A stretch of DNA of 64,000 nt from Protea cynaroides (lineage: Eukaryota; Streptophyta; Magnoliopsida; Proteales; Proteaceae). Numbering within the stretch: the stretch's first letter is position 1; the number at the start of each line of letters is the position of its first letter. The notes below the pieces were generated by a model. It had not been told where the DNA came from, ran no database searches, and saw nothing but the letters and a program-made list of their open reading frames with translations. The position numbers were made by a program, and so were the translations under genes. This document shows positions 12,801 to 24,639 of this stretch, one piece after another. Location of the stretch: positions 45,538,685-45,602,684 of the forward strand of contig CM053272.1 in the NCBI GenBank assembly GCA_028583415.1, given 5' to 3'.

Positions 12801-15800
12801 TCAACCATTGGGAAGTTTTTCTCAGGTTATGTGGCTACCTAAGCCGCGATGGGTAAATTCCTTTTTCATTCACAAACACCCTTTGATGCAGTCCCAGATC
12901 TCAAAACCCTACTTTGGAATCGCTATGGGCCCACCCAAATGATAAATAACTCAGGTTAAAAGTTCAGTGGCAAAATTGTAATTAAATGGATATTCTGGAC
13001 AACTTTTGGTAAGTTAATCGGAGCAGGGACAAATCCATCACTATATTTAAGTGAATAAGACAAATCTGGAAGTTGACATGGGAATGGAAAAAAACAGAAA
13101 TGAAATATGAAGATAGGATCTTTTAGGTAATTTTGAAACCAGGCCCTTATGTGTTGCATAAAAGAATGGGACTTAGCACTCAAGCTTGCTCCATACTACT
13201 CTAATGAATCAGAGTAACTATTTGTAGATCATTCCATGGTATCCAACACTTAATCTACCAAGTCTAACATGAAGTGTTAAAATTAACGATCATATTTCCT
13301 AACAACTAGCAATTCATACAAAGACTAGGCAACTTGAGATTCATGCAGATAGAAAATACATTCATAAAATACTCCAAACAAAAAGCATCAGTTTGCACTT
13401 ACTTCAGCAGATGGTAGCTGAAGCCAAACAAGAAATGCGAACTTCATGTGGTAGTACATTGGAACCCTGCAAAATTAAAGAAAAGACCAACTACCAGCTT
13501 AGAAATATTTAAAGTTCAAAAAGTCTGTAAAGTGACGCTACATCCATCTCAGCTAGATCTTGTTGGAAACAGGGACAGCTCATGATAGTAAATAGCATTC
13601 ATCAAACGATCTTCGATTTCCGTGTACTTGGAATTTAAGGGTATGTGATTGTTTTCAAGGCCTTGTCTAGGCGTCGACTAGGAGCCAAGGTGCTTCAGAA
13701 CAGGAAAGGCCCGCACTTGCCTAACTCGGCCGCCATTTTGTCCAAGGCAGGCACCATATTGGGTTTTATTTAGTTATTTATTAACCTTTTGTAAGGTTGT
13801 ACACTTAATGCTGCACCTTGTTGCAGCTTATAATATCTTGAACGGGGTTTTTTTGTTGCTTGTTTTTATGAAGGTTGAAAGATCAATGATTGATAAGTGC
13901 ATGCTTCATGTCTCCTCTTTAGTTTATATGTTATATTAGTCCCAACTAGACTTAAATATTAACAGCATGTACTAAAATAATCTGAAAGGTCGCAAACTAA
14001 ACACTGTTTTAAGCATGCCTCGATCAACAAGGCCTTGCTTAGGTGCCTAGGGACCAAGGCTCCAGGCCAATGCCATGTTGCCACGACACCTACAAGAAAA
14101 TGGAAATATATGAGATATTTTGAGATTCCATGTTCTTTCAGTTCCCTAAGGAATAGTTTTCTTGGACTCTCGGTTCAGAAAATCAACCTATTTATCAGCA
14201 AAATTCAGAACCCAAGAACATTCAACATTCTACATGAGATGTTGAAATATGGTTTTCTTCATGGAGAAGCGCAAACTTACATCTTCCTCTTCTAATTAAG
14301 CCTCGAGGATTCCTATTCTTCTGTTCTCCAAACTGAAAAGGAAAAATTATATCTATCCAAGACTTGAAACTGGCGCGTCATGTGTAGAATAGGAAGAAGA
14401 AACAGAAACCATCTTCCCTTGCAAAGATTTGTGGAGCAATTTCAAAGGCTTCTATGGTATGTATCAATATGCCCATTAGAGCTGAAGAAGGCTTCTCATC
14501 TTGGCCTTCCCCTCCTTTTATTGTAAGAGAACAATGCTTATGGAAGATGCTCCCTCATATAAAAATAAATGGACAAATGAATTAAAAGATTTAATATGGA
14601 ATGAGTAATCTTATTAGAATCTAGGAAGGTATTTTATCTTGGCCTTCCTATCTCTATTGCACATGGTCAATGCATATGAAGAGGAGTCCACTGTGTAATA
14701 ATGTGGGGATTGAAGAAAGGAAGGATTTGAAAGATGTGATATAGAATGGGTATGGAACTTGGAGCCTAAAAAGGTCCATTATCTTGGCCTTCCTCTAGTT
14801 CTATTGTAAGGATCAGTGCATATAGAGAACAGTCAGTCACATGATAATGTGGTAATTGCGGAAAGAACTGAACTGAAAGATCTCAGCTAATGTCTTCCAG
14901 CCGGAACAACTCCTCTTTCTTGTTGTAGGTCATGTTCCAGAGGAAAGAGTTGAGACTGATGTTATTGTTCAAATCCTCGAGTGGGGGTGCTCTTTGGCAA
15001 GCCTGGGTTAGGATGAACCTAGATCGTTTGGGAGTATTGAATACACCCATAATTCTGAGCTTCATGTTACTCCTCCCAAGAGACATGTCAGAGTCAGGGC
15101 TTCCCAATCGAATTGAATGGTTGGGACCTTCCTATAATCCTGGCCTGGCCCAGGCCGGGCTAGGTTGGGTGTTAAGTGACTTCAAGCTGGCCTGGGTTTT
15201 CCAAAACCCAGCTGAAAATCCAGGCCCAGCCCACCCAAGCTACAGCTCTAACTATAAGAAATATTTTAACCACATAAACGACTTGTTGAACCCTATCTGG
15301 TGACATAAACTTCAGCCCTAAAAGCTACCTTGTGCAGGTCACGTGGACCCAAATTCCCAACAAGCCAGACACAACGGTTGCAAGTCCTGTAGTGTTTTGT
15401 TCCGCATCATCCCCTACCCAACCCAGATACTTCAAATCCACATATTTGGGGGTTATATTCTAAAGCATATCCAGACAAAATGCAAATACACACCCTTTGA
15501 AGTTTGAAGCCTTCCCAAACAACACCACGAATTTTGGACAGCAGGTGTGTTCAGATACAAATCCACTGCACGCCGATTCCAGAGGTTCACTAGGGGTCTC
15601 GGACTGATTCATGGGGATCTTCTTCACCGGTATCTGCAGATCCATCACTCCAAAAGGACATCACAAAACCCTAGAGAGATCATTCATGGTCTAATATCTG
15701 CTGCTTGATCTAAAGCCTAAAAAAAAACAGTATCTCCATACGAGGTAGAAATCCAACACCGACCTCCTAATACGTGGAAAATCAAAATAGAGAAAATACA

Positions 15801-16424
15801 TAATTAAGTGCCACTATAAAACAATAGGAAGGAAAACACTCAATGGACATCAGTGACCTAACAGCTACTTGAAACACACAACTTCTTTCCAGCTATATTG
15901 ATGGATACAGATAAATTTTTCCAACATGGACACAATGCATTGATTTCAACAACCCCCAAATCAAGAGACCAAACAGTTTTGATTGTATCTACATGTAAGT
16001 AATTTTTATTGCCTTTGCATTTTATTTTTTTTTAGTAGAACTTATAGTGTATTGTGATATATTGTGTTGCATGTCTCCATATCCGGCAAACTTTGTCAAC
16101 TCATGGCAGACATGGATGCAGCTCCTATTTTGAAGTACCTGGGCTTATCCAGAAACACATATAGGCCACTCTTCTCTTATAGTTCTTGGGCACCATGCTA
16201 GTTCCAGGAAATACTTCAGGCAACTAATGCATCCAAATCAGTTCTGTTCAGATGGCAACAGTTCAATGAGGTGAGGTGAACATCAAAAAATGACTCAAAG
16301 TCACCCTAAGTTATTTTCTTGGCTACAGAGAAACAAGAGAGAAGGGGAAGGGGGGGGGGGGATTAGGATATGGTTAGAAAAATGATTCAGGTATTCTTTT
16401 AATATAAAAAGATGATGGAAAGCA

Positions 16425-16457
<33 letters not shown>

Positions 16458-17149
16458 AGAAGAAGAAGAAGAAGAATTCTAAACTTCTGTTAGTATGAAT
16501 GAGTGATACATGTAGATATTACCAAAGCTGGTTTGCAGTGCGTAATATAAGATGAGCAAGAAATGTACCTATGGCATATCATAAAATCATAGTGAAATAT
16601 TACCGATGCCCTGATCCCAGAAAATGCCTAAAGAGATCATTCTGAAGTCCAACACTTTAGCACAGAAAGGTGCAGGAATCAATCAAAATAAGATCACGAT
16701 ATTTCAAAGTAACTTTTAAACACCAATCATGTTTAACTGTAAGGCAAAATTCTATACCGTTGCAGAAGGAAACAGACACGAGAAACATAGCTTCAATAGA
16801 CTTTTCTAAAATAGCAGGCAACAAAAAAACAGAAAGTGCACACAACTACTTTCGTTTCCGTAGTTATTTATACGTAATTATAGAAAATAAAATTAAACCC
16901 TCTGTCTTTTGGATCCAAAAGCACGAAACTCTCATGTTACCAAAGCCAATGCCAACAAAGAAGACAAATATGAAGTCGGGAATTGTACCAGGAAAGTATT
17001 TTGTCTGCAAACACCTCTGCAAGGCTGAAAGATCCATATACTGCAAGTATTAAAAAAGTTCTAAATAAGGGATTTGAAGCTATGATCTAAAAAAGGGGAC
17101 TTAGAATAACATGAAGCAAATTTCAATGCCAGAATCCTTGGATAAAATT

Positions 17150-17204
<55 letters not shown>

Positions 17205-20200
17205 GGGGGGGAAAAAACCCACGTGAAAAAGCGTTTGTGCCCCCCCTCTCCCGGGCATAATAAGTACATGGTGGATCCAGGATGTAAAACAGCATTTTGA
17301 CAGATAAAACATGTTTAATATAGACCGAGGGTGAGATGAGACTACTGTTCCATGGATTTTTGGCGATGGAGAACAGTCCACGACATAGGACCCCCTCCCT
17401 CTCTCATCATCTCCCAGCACCTGAACCCCCTTACTAACATGCTATCTCTCATTATCACTATTAGGGAAGGCTTTGCTCAGATTTCTCTCATAACTGTTAA
17501 GACTAAGCTAAGTGCCATTGCTAGTGTCCATAATTAAAAATAATAGGAATACAGTGAGGGCTGAGACAATTAGGATTTAAAAAAAAAAAAAAAAAGAAGG
17601 TAACTTACAGCTGAGGTACCCAGTGTTTGAGGAAACTATGTTTGGGGTACCTCATCTTTCAAAAGCTACGTTTGAGTTTCCTCATTTTTCCAATTTCCAA
17701 TTTTACACATAGAAGTTACCCTCTTCATCTCTGCTCCTCCTCCCAGCTCTCCCACTTTGGCTTCTGCATTTCCCCCTCCTCCACCCTCTGCACCTCTTTC
17801 CCACCCCCCACCCCACCATGCCTTCTCCCCTTCCCTGCCTCTTCCCTCTTCCGTCCCCATCTGCAACTCCCCCTCTTCCGTCCCATCTGCTTTCCATTGT
17901 CAAAAATGGCGGCGATTACACTCTCGCCGACCTCAAACCCCGTCTTCTATACTATTACATGAGTTCTCCTCTCACTTATATCTAGAATCTCTCGAACAAA
18001 ACTTCAATTTGGATCTCGCGGGAAAAAGGGTTATATTCTGTGACGGGATCCACTCAAGAAGACGAGAGTCGCAACAAGCGTACATATGGCTGGAATCCCA
18101 AATCCAATTGACAAAGGTTTGATATAAGGAAGAGCCAACAGGTTGATCAATGGGACAAGAACCATTGAAAATATGGCTAACCACGTAGGGGGCCTCATTT
18201 GGTGGTGCCTCCATATTTAACGGCCCTCATTTGTGTGCAGATGGTGGCAGGAAAAAAGAGAGTAGAAGGATTTGGAGAGTCCATTTGTTGCGTTCTTGAA
18301 GAAGCAATGGTTGCCACTAAATACTAAATCACACACATCGTCTCATCCTTTTTCTCTATTATTAGTAAGCGTTCTCGTTTCTATATTAACTAGGAAAGTG
18401 GTTTTTGCTGTTGTTCACATTTAAATTTGATGCTCTTTAAGGATTTAATTTCTTTTGGGTGTACCAGTGTGAAATGAAAGAGACAGAGCAAGGGGGACAG
18501 GGAGTTGCAGATGGGATGGGGAGAAAGCATGGTAGGGTGGGGGGCAGTGAAGAGGCAGAGGAAGACGATATGCAGTGGGTGGAGGGGGAAATGCTGGAGC
18601 CAGAGTGGGAGAGCAGGGAGGAGGAGCAGAGATGGAGAGGAGTGGCTCCCATGAGTAAAATCGGGAATTTGAGAAATGAGGAACCCCAAATGTAGTTTTT
18701 CAAAAATGAGGTACCCGAAACATAGTTTCATAAAACATTGGGTACCTCAGCTGTAATTTGCCCCAAAAAAATTATGCTTCTGTGCAGACAAATGTTGATT
18801 TTGGTTTTCTGACTTTCAAAACAGATAAATGAATTTAGTAGACAAATGTTTTTTTTTTGTTTCAAAAAGAAAAACTTATAAACATAAATCACTGTTTCTA
18901 TTTTCTATGTTTAACCACTAACCTGCCCAATATAAAAGCCACCTCTGCTGCTCATAGTGATCCTTCGCCTCAATAGCCTTAAATGTAGCATATACAGGTA
19001 AAACAACCCCAACTGAACAGCTGCAAAAAATTGTAGAAGATGATATAACAGGCTAAGCAAACAGGAGTAAAATTTGAGGACCTAACATAATAGAAAATAA
19101 GGCTTCTTGAAACCTCAGGTCACCATGATCTAATTTTGATGCATTATCAGCAAAGAAAAACTCCATAAAAATATCAGAAATTTATGCTTCTCGTTCTTAT
19201 ATATTAAAAACATAAAATTAAGAATAAGTACATAAGCAAAATCAAGACTTCAACTTCTACTGCTAATATAAATGTGAATTTAGAGGCTCACCAAGCTGTT
19301 CGAATAACAACATTTGAACCAAGTGGGCAGAGAAGCAACCGCAACCCAACCTGCAACATTTGGAGAAGTGATCAATGTTGAGCACTTGACCATCATTTCA
19401 AGCATAGAGCAAGATGAGTTCATTGCACTTGATTTCTATATATGGGGAAAAAAAAACAAAATATGAAACCTGAACCAGTATTTCCTTTGGTAGACTTCTG
19501 GAACGAGTTCATGTGTTAATTATAACCTAAGCCATTCAACACACTTGTACATTCTCAATGTTGGCATGTTACATGGTTTCATAGACATAGAATGATACAA
19601 GTACCGGTACTTCCTTTTGCATATATGTTGTTAAAGGTTAGAGTTCACTGAGCTTGTTGCTCCCAATTACATGTTTGTTTAAGCGGTGGATGAAATTTCA
19701 CGCCACAACGAGGAAGATAAGAACCCTAAATAGGAACATAAACTCTACAGTATCTTTTTTTCTTTTTCTTTTTTGGTAAGAAACTCTACGGTATCGAGCC
19801 TATAGACTTTCCGAACTAAGTGACACCCTGAATGAACAAAGGATTAAGATGAACCAACATATCAAATTAATAACCCGCTTCCTCTGCACAGTTTATAGAA
19901 TTCCTCCCTCACTACAACTAACGAAAAAAAAGCTTAGTCCATTAATATGAAAATTGCTGCTCTGTCAGAAGATAATAATATATTATTTTGTTTTTTTGGT
20001 CTTTCTCCTTCTTTTGCCCAATTTGTTTCTCCTTTCCTATTTTTCCTACTGGGGATACTGAAAACATAATCAAAAACTTCAAATTGCCAAAAAAAATGAA
20101 GGAGAAAAAGATACAACGAATAAGAGAACATGGTTGATTAGATCAGAAACTCGCCACCCCGAAGCCAGAAAAAGAGCGATAGAGAGAAAAGAAAAACAAG

Positions 20201-20268
20201 TTGCAACAAAAAAATTAAGATGGAAACTGCCTGACCTCACTCGATATGGCGGATCCAAGAAGAGCCAT
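7089..20268 (-). CDS. HVA22K: HVA22-like protein, HVA22k type (TB2/DP1 family), eight coding exons
   Basis: Small membrane protein of the HVA22/DP1/Yop1 (reticulon-like) family. Such proteins shape tubular ER membranes, and the founding barley member is ABA- and stress-induced; a role here is inferred from the family. Coding exons, 5' to 3': 20236-20268, 19292-19350, 18923-19020, 16989-17040, 13403-13466, 7672-7767, 7316-7388, 7089-7201. All junctions are GT..AG and in phase, giving 195 residues, close to Arabidopsis HVA22k (about 200). It starts MALLGSAISSE. Family blocks are VGLRLLLCPLGSN (from residue 12), LPVYATFKAIEAKD, YGSFSLAEVFADKILSW, YYHMKFAFLVWLQLPSAE and RPFLRQHQARLDQI. The C-terminus is acidic (ETEDSDTDIED). 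The hydrophobic stretches form the TB2/DP1 domain, about residues 20-110. Introns of 1.9, 3.5 and 5.6 kb are filled with repeats. The short exons were found only by family matching, so transcript support is lacking. Confidence 0.88.
8360..9482. mobile_element. LTR-like repeat, copy 1, in HVA22k intron 5
   Basis: It begins TGATGCAG and contains a TATA-like TATAAATAAG (about 8770), followed by CTGGTTGAGTCTCTC..GTGAGACTCAACC. Its 3' part (GGTTTCGATCCC.GCC.TTGGATCAAG to AAACCCTCTTTGCCA) repeats in copy 2 at 9964-11054 in the same orientation. The TG start, internal TATA and direct pairing suggest a retroelement LTR. Around 8475-8503 there is a near-palindrome, CACTGTTCA..TGAACAGTG. No protein-coding retroelement domains lie between the copies. 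Confidence 0.5.
9781..9835. repeat. Compound simple repeat C11 / A-run / (CA)n
   Basis: A C run, a long A run and about 12 CA units follow each other in HVA22k intron 5, between the two LTR-like copies. Confidence 0.9.
9964..11054. mobile_element. LTR-like repeat, copy 2, in HVA22k intron 5
   Basis: Direct-orientation homologue of 8360-9482. It has the same TGATGCAG start, a TATAAATAAGAG box (about 10357) and the same GACTCAACC hairpin-like segment. The last 300 bases are best conserved. The two copies differ by many substitutions and small indels, so the insertion is old. The roughly 480 bases between them are too short and non-coding for an autonomous element. Confidence 0.5.
17155..17211. 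repeat. T29-G28 double homopolymer in HVA22k intron 3
   Basis: About 29 T followed by 28 G. On the minus (transcribed) strand this is C28-A29. The plus-strand G run could form quadruplex structures. Homopolymers this long are also prone to assembly error. Confidence 0.9.
17598..18770. mobile_element. Large foldback element in HVA22k intron 3
   Basis: Terminal arms of roughly 300 bp are inverted copies. The left arm begins TTACAGCTGAGGTACCCA and the right arm ends GGGTACCTCAGCTGTAA. Both share 'GAAACTATGTTT.GGGTACCTCAT' and a CTCC-rich stretch with CTGCTCCTCC and its complement. The ~500 bp between arms has no recognisable gene. Long arms suggest a Mutator-like non-autonomous element. The flanks are A-rich, so no target duplication could be assigned. 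Confidence 0.7.
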
Positions 20269-20299
20269 TCAATGAATTCGATGAATATCGATAGAAACT

Positions 20300-20305
20300 T
20301 CACAT
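20300..20305 (-). promoter_or_regulatory. Minimal upstream ORF (AUG immediately followed by UGA) in the HVA22k leader
   Basis: On the minus strand ATG at 20305-20303 is followed directly by TGA. It lies 32 bases before the HVA22k start at 20268 and is the only ATG between about 20480 and that start. If the transcript begins upstream, ribosomes meet an AUG-stop first. AUG-stop elements are known to regulate translation of Arabidopsis NIP5;1; function here is inference only. Confidence 0.4.
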
Positions 20306-22706
20306 GACAATCAACAAAGCGGTTTGCAATCCCTGATTCCTCTATTTCACCCCCAGTAATTTCTGTTCGCTGCTTTTCCCCAATCCGGGTCCGTCGTCGC
20401 CCTCCCTGAGCAGGAAATACTCAGAGGCAGAGCGCAAAGAAGATACGGACAGAGAGTTCCGGTGTTTGCTTTGGGAAATCGAATTAGTTTGACCGTATGG
20501 TGCCATAGCGCACCCCTACATGAACTGTGTGTGGCTCTGAACTCGTATCTCAATCGTTCGTAATGGATCTTCACCACAGATGCTGTTCTACTCCATCAGA
20601 TTTGCGATTCATGACACGTGTTTATCTACACTTTTTTTTTTTTTTTTTTTTTACAATACCCACTTTTGGGTCTGGGCTGAACCGAGATCCTCTGTAGTGA
20701 TTACCAAATAGTAGTGAGGATCCCAATCACTCATAATTGTTGCTTGGTAGCTAGATAGAGGATCTTTTTTGCTCTGCGCTAGGAGATGAGGGAAAACTCT
20801 TCTCTGGTAGTCCAACTTAGCCAGTACCATTGGAACTCTGTCCTATGAGAGAATGTTCAATAACTAAGCTTTCAACGCGTTTTTAAGCGAGTAATGTCAA
20901 ACCGCAAGGGGAAGCCAGGGTCTACGGTTATTCATATAGTCATAGGTACTGTTGGGTTGGATTTTCCTCTTATGTAGTAGATGATGGCCCATTACTTATA
21001 GACCCATATGGACTAAGGGTATTTAAGTAACTTTTTCATATATTTTTTAATTAAGGTTTTATCTCTTTAACCTTCTTGGAATGACATGAGAAGTAGAAAT
21101 AGAGGTTTTTGAGTTTCCATCCATTCAAAACAAAGAAGAAAAGAAAGCTGTGAAGTTTCAATCAAGGAGAAGATCGAAAGATTATTCGTGGTTCGATTGA
21201 ACTAGAATTTGGACAATGGGTTTGTAACTAAGATTTCTTCATTCTGAACGATGCGATTGACAATTTGAATCTTTTAGATTAGTCCAATAATCAACAGTTT
21301 TACCTTTTCGAGTGAGATCTCTTTCAATCTTCATCTTGTATTTTTATTATTGATAGTATATTCCTATGACATGTTGTTCTAGATGTTTTTGATGATATAT
21401 GATAAAAATATAATATTCTTGATGAATGAAATTATTGTATGCCTCTAGTTTTAATTAGAGAACGACTATTGTATTCCCAGATTTTGGTGATAGTGAAGAG
21501 ATTTGAATGGACTATGGTCTCGTGGTTTTACTCCTCACATTAGGGAGATCTTCTATATAAAAATTTATTGTGTTATGCATGTGAATTTTTTTATGCTTGA
21601 AATATTGTTCTCTATTTATTTGTTTCCTATTAAGTTCATTCAAGAGTAAAAAGAGTTTGTTATTCCCTTTCCTATCAGGTATGAGGGTCATGAAGTCAGT
21701 TTGGATCTTTTTTTTTTTTATTCGGTTCGATTAAGGTTTCAAAGTGATAAGGAATTTGGTCTATAAATCAAAACCGCAATCGAAAACTATCAATCCAGTT
21801 AATTTTGGTATCTTATCGGTTTTTGGTTTTTTATATAAAAGAAAAGGTAAATTATTATTGTTTCAAAGATTTGTTATCTTTTCAAAAGTCACAAGGTATT
21901 TGTTTTGCCACGCAGAAGGATGATGTATCTATTTTGACCTTTGGAAAGATATAACATATTCTAAATTAGACAAGTGTCTTAAGTTTCAATGTCTCATTCA
22001 AATAAATACTTTTTTTGTATTGACATGTATTAAAAATATAAAGAAAATATCAATAATAGAAAGAATGGGATTTTTTTTTTTCTTCATTGTCATACCACAA
22101 GGAGTAGAGCTGGACATGAAAATTCTGGCATCAAATGCAAAAGCAAACTCCGAAGTTGATTTTCAGACAATATGAAATATGAATCGATCAGCAACCTGCC
22201 AAAGAATCTCAAGAACCCTAATACAAAATCAACAAATGGCATGGTTGGTCTAGAAAATGGATGCGAAATTGAATCTCAAACAATAAAACTAAGGGTTTAG
22301 ATCCTCTCTTGTTGCTGAAAAGATTTCAATCGTGATTCAGCAGTTAAAGTTCATTCGATGTGTATATTAATACACTGATATTTGTGTTGGGTGAACTCCG
22401 ACTATTAAATCATGATTGAAGAAACTGAATAATAAAAGATGATCTTTTTTTCAAAACTAAACATGATGGAAATATAATTAATGGCGCTAGAACATAACAA
22501 AAGAAGGAATAGCAGGCATTGTTCCATAATTGTAACACCTAAAAGTTGTGGATGCAAAAAGCTATGAAAAGAATCAGGGAACTCTAAGATCTTTTTCTTT
22601 TTTTTTTTCTCCTATGTATAATTAGTATGAGTGAATATGGGTGCAACTTAATTTTTTAACCATCTCTCTTAGTAAAACTAGTCTAGTAGAAACCTAGTAT
22701 GGAGAT

Positions 22707-23329
22707 TAAGGGTGTCTAAAAATGAAATTGAATCTACCTTTTATATCGTAACAATGAAACCGTTTATTAAACGGTTCGATTCTGGATTTAGAAATTAGAC
22801 TGTTCAATTAAATGGTTCAGTGCGGTTTAAAACCAGTTAAATCAATTAGAAATTGTAAAGTTTTAATGTTGTTCTTTAAGTTTATATTTTTTGTATTAAT
22901 AAATTAAATATTCATAACTTGGAGATATCATAGAGATGAATTATATTATTAAATTTGTTATATTATTAATTAATGAGTATGAATTGTGTTTTGATTTGTC
23001 TCGATACAAGTTACAATATTGAAAGATAATATTCTATTATTCTTAACAAGCTTGACTCTCATTTCATATTTTTAGACATATATATGTGACTTAAAAAGTT
23101 CACAAAAAAAAAATGTGACTTGAGAAGAACAACGACAATTGCACCATATATGTTTTATACATATATATGGGACATGAGAAGGCAAACGCATTAAAAATTG
23201 TTTGAACCGAATATTAAACGATTTTAGTAAGCATTTTCAAACCATTCAATAAATGATTCAGTTTTGGTTTAATCTCTATACACACTGAACTAAACCGTGA
23301 GACCAAAATCACTTTGCTTAACACCCTCA
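22707..23329. mobile_element. hAT-like non-autonomous transposon, 623 bp, exact 8-bp target duplication
   Basis: The ends are TAAGGGTGTC and ACACCCTCA, inverted with one or two mismatches. They are flanked by the exact 8-bp duplication ATGGAGAT at 22699-22706 and 23330-23337. An 8-bp duplication with a (T/C)A.GGGTGTC-type end is the signature of hAT elements. The interior is AT-rich, with repeated AAACGGTTCGATT-like words and no transposase. Confidence 0.85.
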
Positions 23330-23569
23330 ATGGAGATGATAGAGGCTTTTGCTTTTGAGTCAAAATTATATGATTAATATATTAAGGCTCCAAATTATTT
23401 GACAGATTAGAAGGTATCAATAAGAAAATCATATGATTAATATTTTCCCATAATGATAATGCACCCAAGTTCAATTGACAAAATAAGAATTATAATGGTA
23501 AATTATTATTGCCACAAGGGTTTCTACGAGGAATTATGGATCAATTCCAACCTTTGAACATAGAACATA

Positions 23570-24171
23570 GGGAAAATATCTACCACACCCCCTGTAGGTT
23601 ATCGTAATCTCACCCACCCACCATCGTTTGCAATAATATCCCTAAGGCCCCCTACTTTTGAAAAGTTGCATCCATCAGACCCCCTCCTTTAAGATATGTC
23701 CCTCAATCGATAATATGTCACCATTTTAATTTAATAAATGACAGAACTACCATTCTCATTTAATTTTATAGAACTTAAAACTTTTTTCTTTTTTTTTTCT
23801 TCTTCGTCGACAGATTCTCATGAGTTCGATATGGTCAGAACCCGACTGCGAGCCGAAGAAATCTCTTTTGATATCACTGCTTCTACGGCTCGCAATCGGG
23901 TTCTGGCCATATCCAACTCATGAGAATCTGTCGACGAAAAAGAAGAAAAAAAGAAAAAGGTTTTAAGTTCTATAAAATTAAAAGAGAAAGGGTAGTTCTG
24001 TCATTTATTAAATTAAAATGGTGACATGTCATCGATTGAAGGATATATCTTAAAGGAGGAGGTCTGATGGATACAACTTTTCAAAAGTATGAGGTCTTAG
24101 AGATATTATTGCAAACGATGGCGGGTGGTGAGATTATGATAACCTACAGGGGGTGTGGTAGATATTTTCCC
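23570..24171. mobile_element. Mutator-like foldback element, 602 bp, exact 9-bp target duplication
   Basis: The two halves are near-perfect inverted copies: each arm is about 280 bp with a ~35-base loop near 23860. The ends read GGGAAAATATCTACCACACC and its complement. They are flanked by the exact 9-bp duplication TAGAACATA at 23561-23569 and 24172-24180, the size typical of Mutator-like elements. No protein is encoded. Transcription would give a very long hairpin. It lies about 470 bp past the GRAS stop codon, so read-through from that gene could enter it. Confidence 0.93.
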
Positions 24172-24413
24172 TAGAACATATAATCTAAATTAATCACATG
24201 TCAAAATTAAGAATCTAATCAATCAAATATGATTTATCTTAATATGCATCCTTTGTGTATTCATGTGTACTCTAGATAGTATTATGCACTCTCCCTCTCA
24301 ATTCGAGCGAAAATAATGATTCAGATTTGTGTTGTGATCTCGGCAAACATCATATTCCATTGTTACATAAATAAACTACCCATATGCTTTTTTTACTATA
24401 AAAAATAAACTAC

Positions 24414-24414
<1 letters not shown>

Positions 24415-24461
<47 letters not shown>
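24415..24461. repeat. (TA)n microsatellite
   Basis: About 23 TA units, roughly 180 bases beyond the GRAS stop codon. Confidence 0.95.
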
Positions 24462-24464
<3 letters not shown>

Positions 24465-24639
24465 TTTTAATGGACAAATTACTACAAAATGGATATTGTA
24501 CAATTAAAATGTACATGACCATTTTGCCACGTCAGCCCCATGAAAAAAACTACCAAACAAAAATGAAACTATGGAAGTCTCCAATCTCTCTTCATTCCCA
24601 CTCAAACAGGAGACAGAGTCAGTGAGAAAGATGACTCAG

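Larger units (their letters stand above)
20306..24639. other. Intergenic region between HVA22k and the GRAS gene
   Basis: The HVA22k leader and promoter are expected near 20306-20600. Beyond that no gene is seen. About 20676-20745 carries an 'AACCGAGATCCT..TAGTGATT' repeat also found near 45960. A possible LTR starts TGTTGGGTTGGA at about 20949. Two well-defined DNA transposons (22707-23329 and 23570-24171) and a TA microsatellite follow. Confidence 0.6.

Noticed and set aside
13655..14085. 'AAGGCCTTG..TAGGCG..CTAGG' words in HVA22k intron 5 resembling sequence at 32020-32150
   Set aside because: Too short and degenerate to define an element or its ends from this window alone.
16670..17053. 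127-residue plus-strand frame and the minus-strand frame at 16864-17046
   Set aside because: Both are shadows over HVA22k exon 4 and its flanking intron.
17627..18122. Pro/Ser-rich overlapping frames (111 and 121 residues) and their antisense partners
   Set aside because: They come from the CT-rich arm of the foldback element in HVA22k intron 3, and mirrored frames appear in the other arm.
20079..20303. 74-residue minus-strand frame beginning MKFLSIFIEF
   Set aside because: Its first codon is GTG, not ATG; the nearby ATG is followed directly by TGA, and HVA22k starts at 20268 in a different frame.
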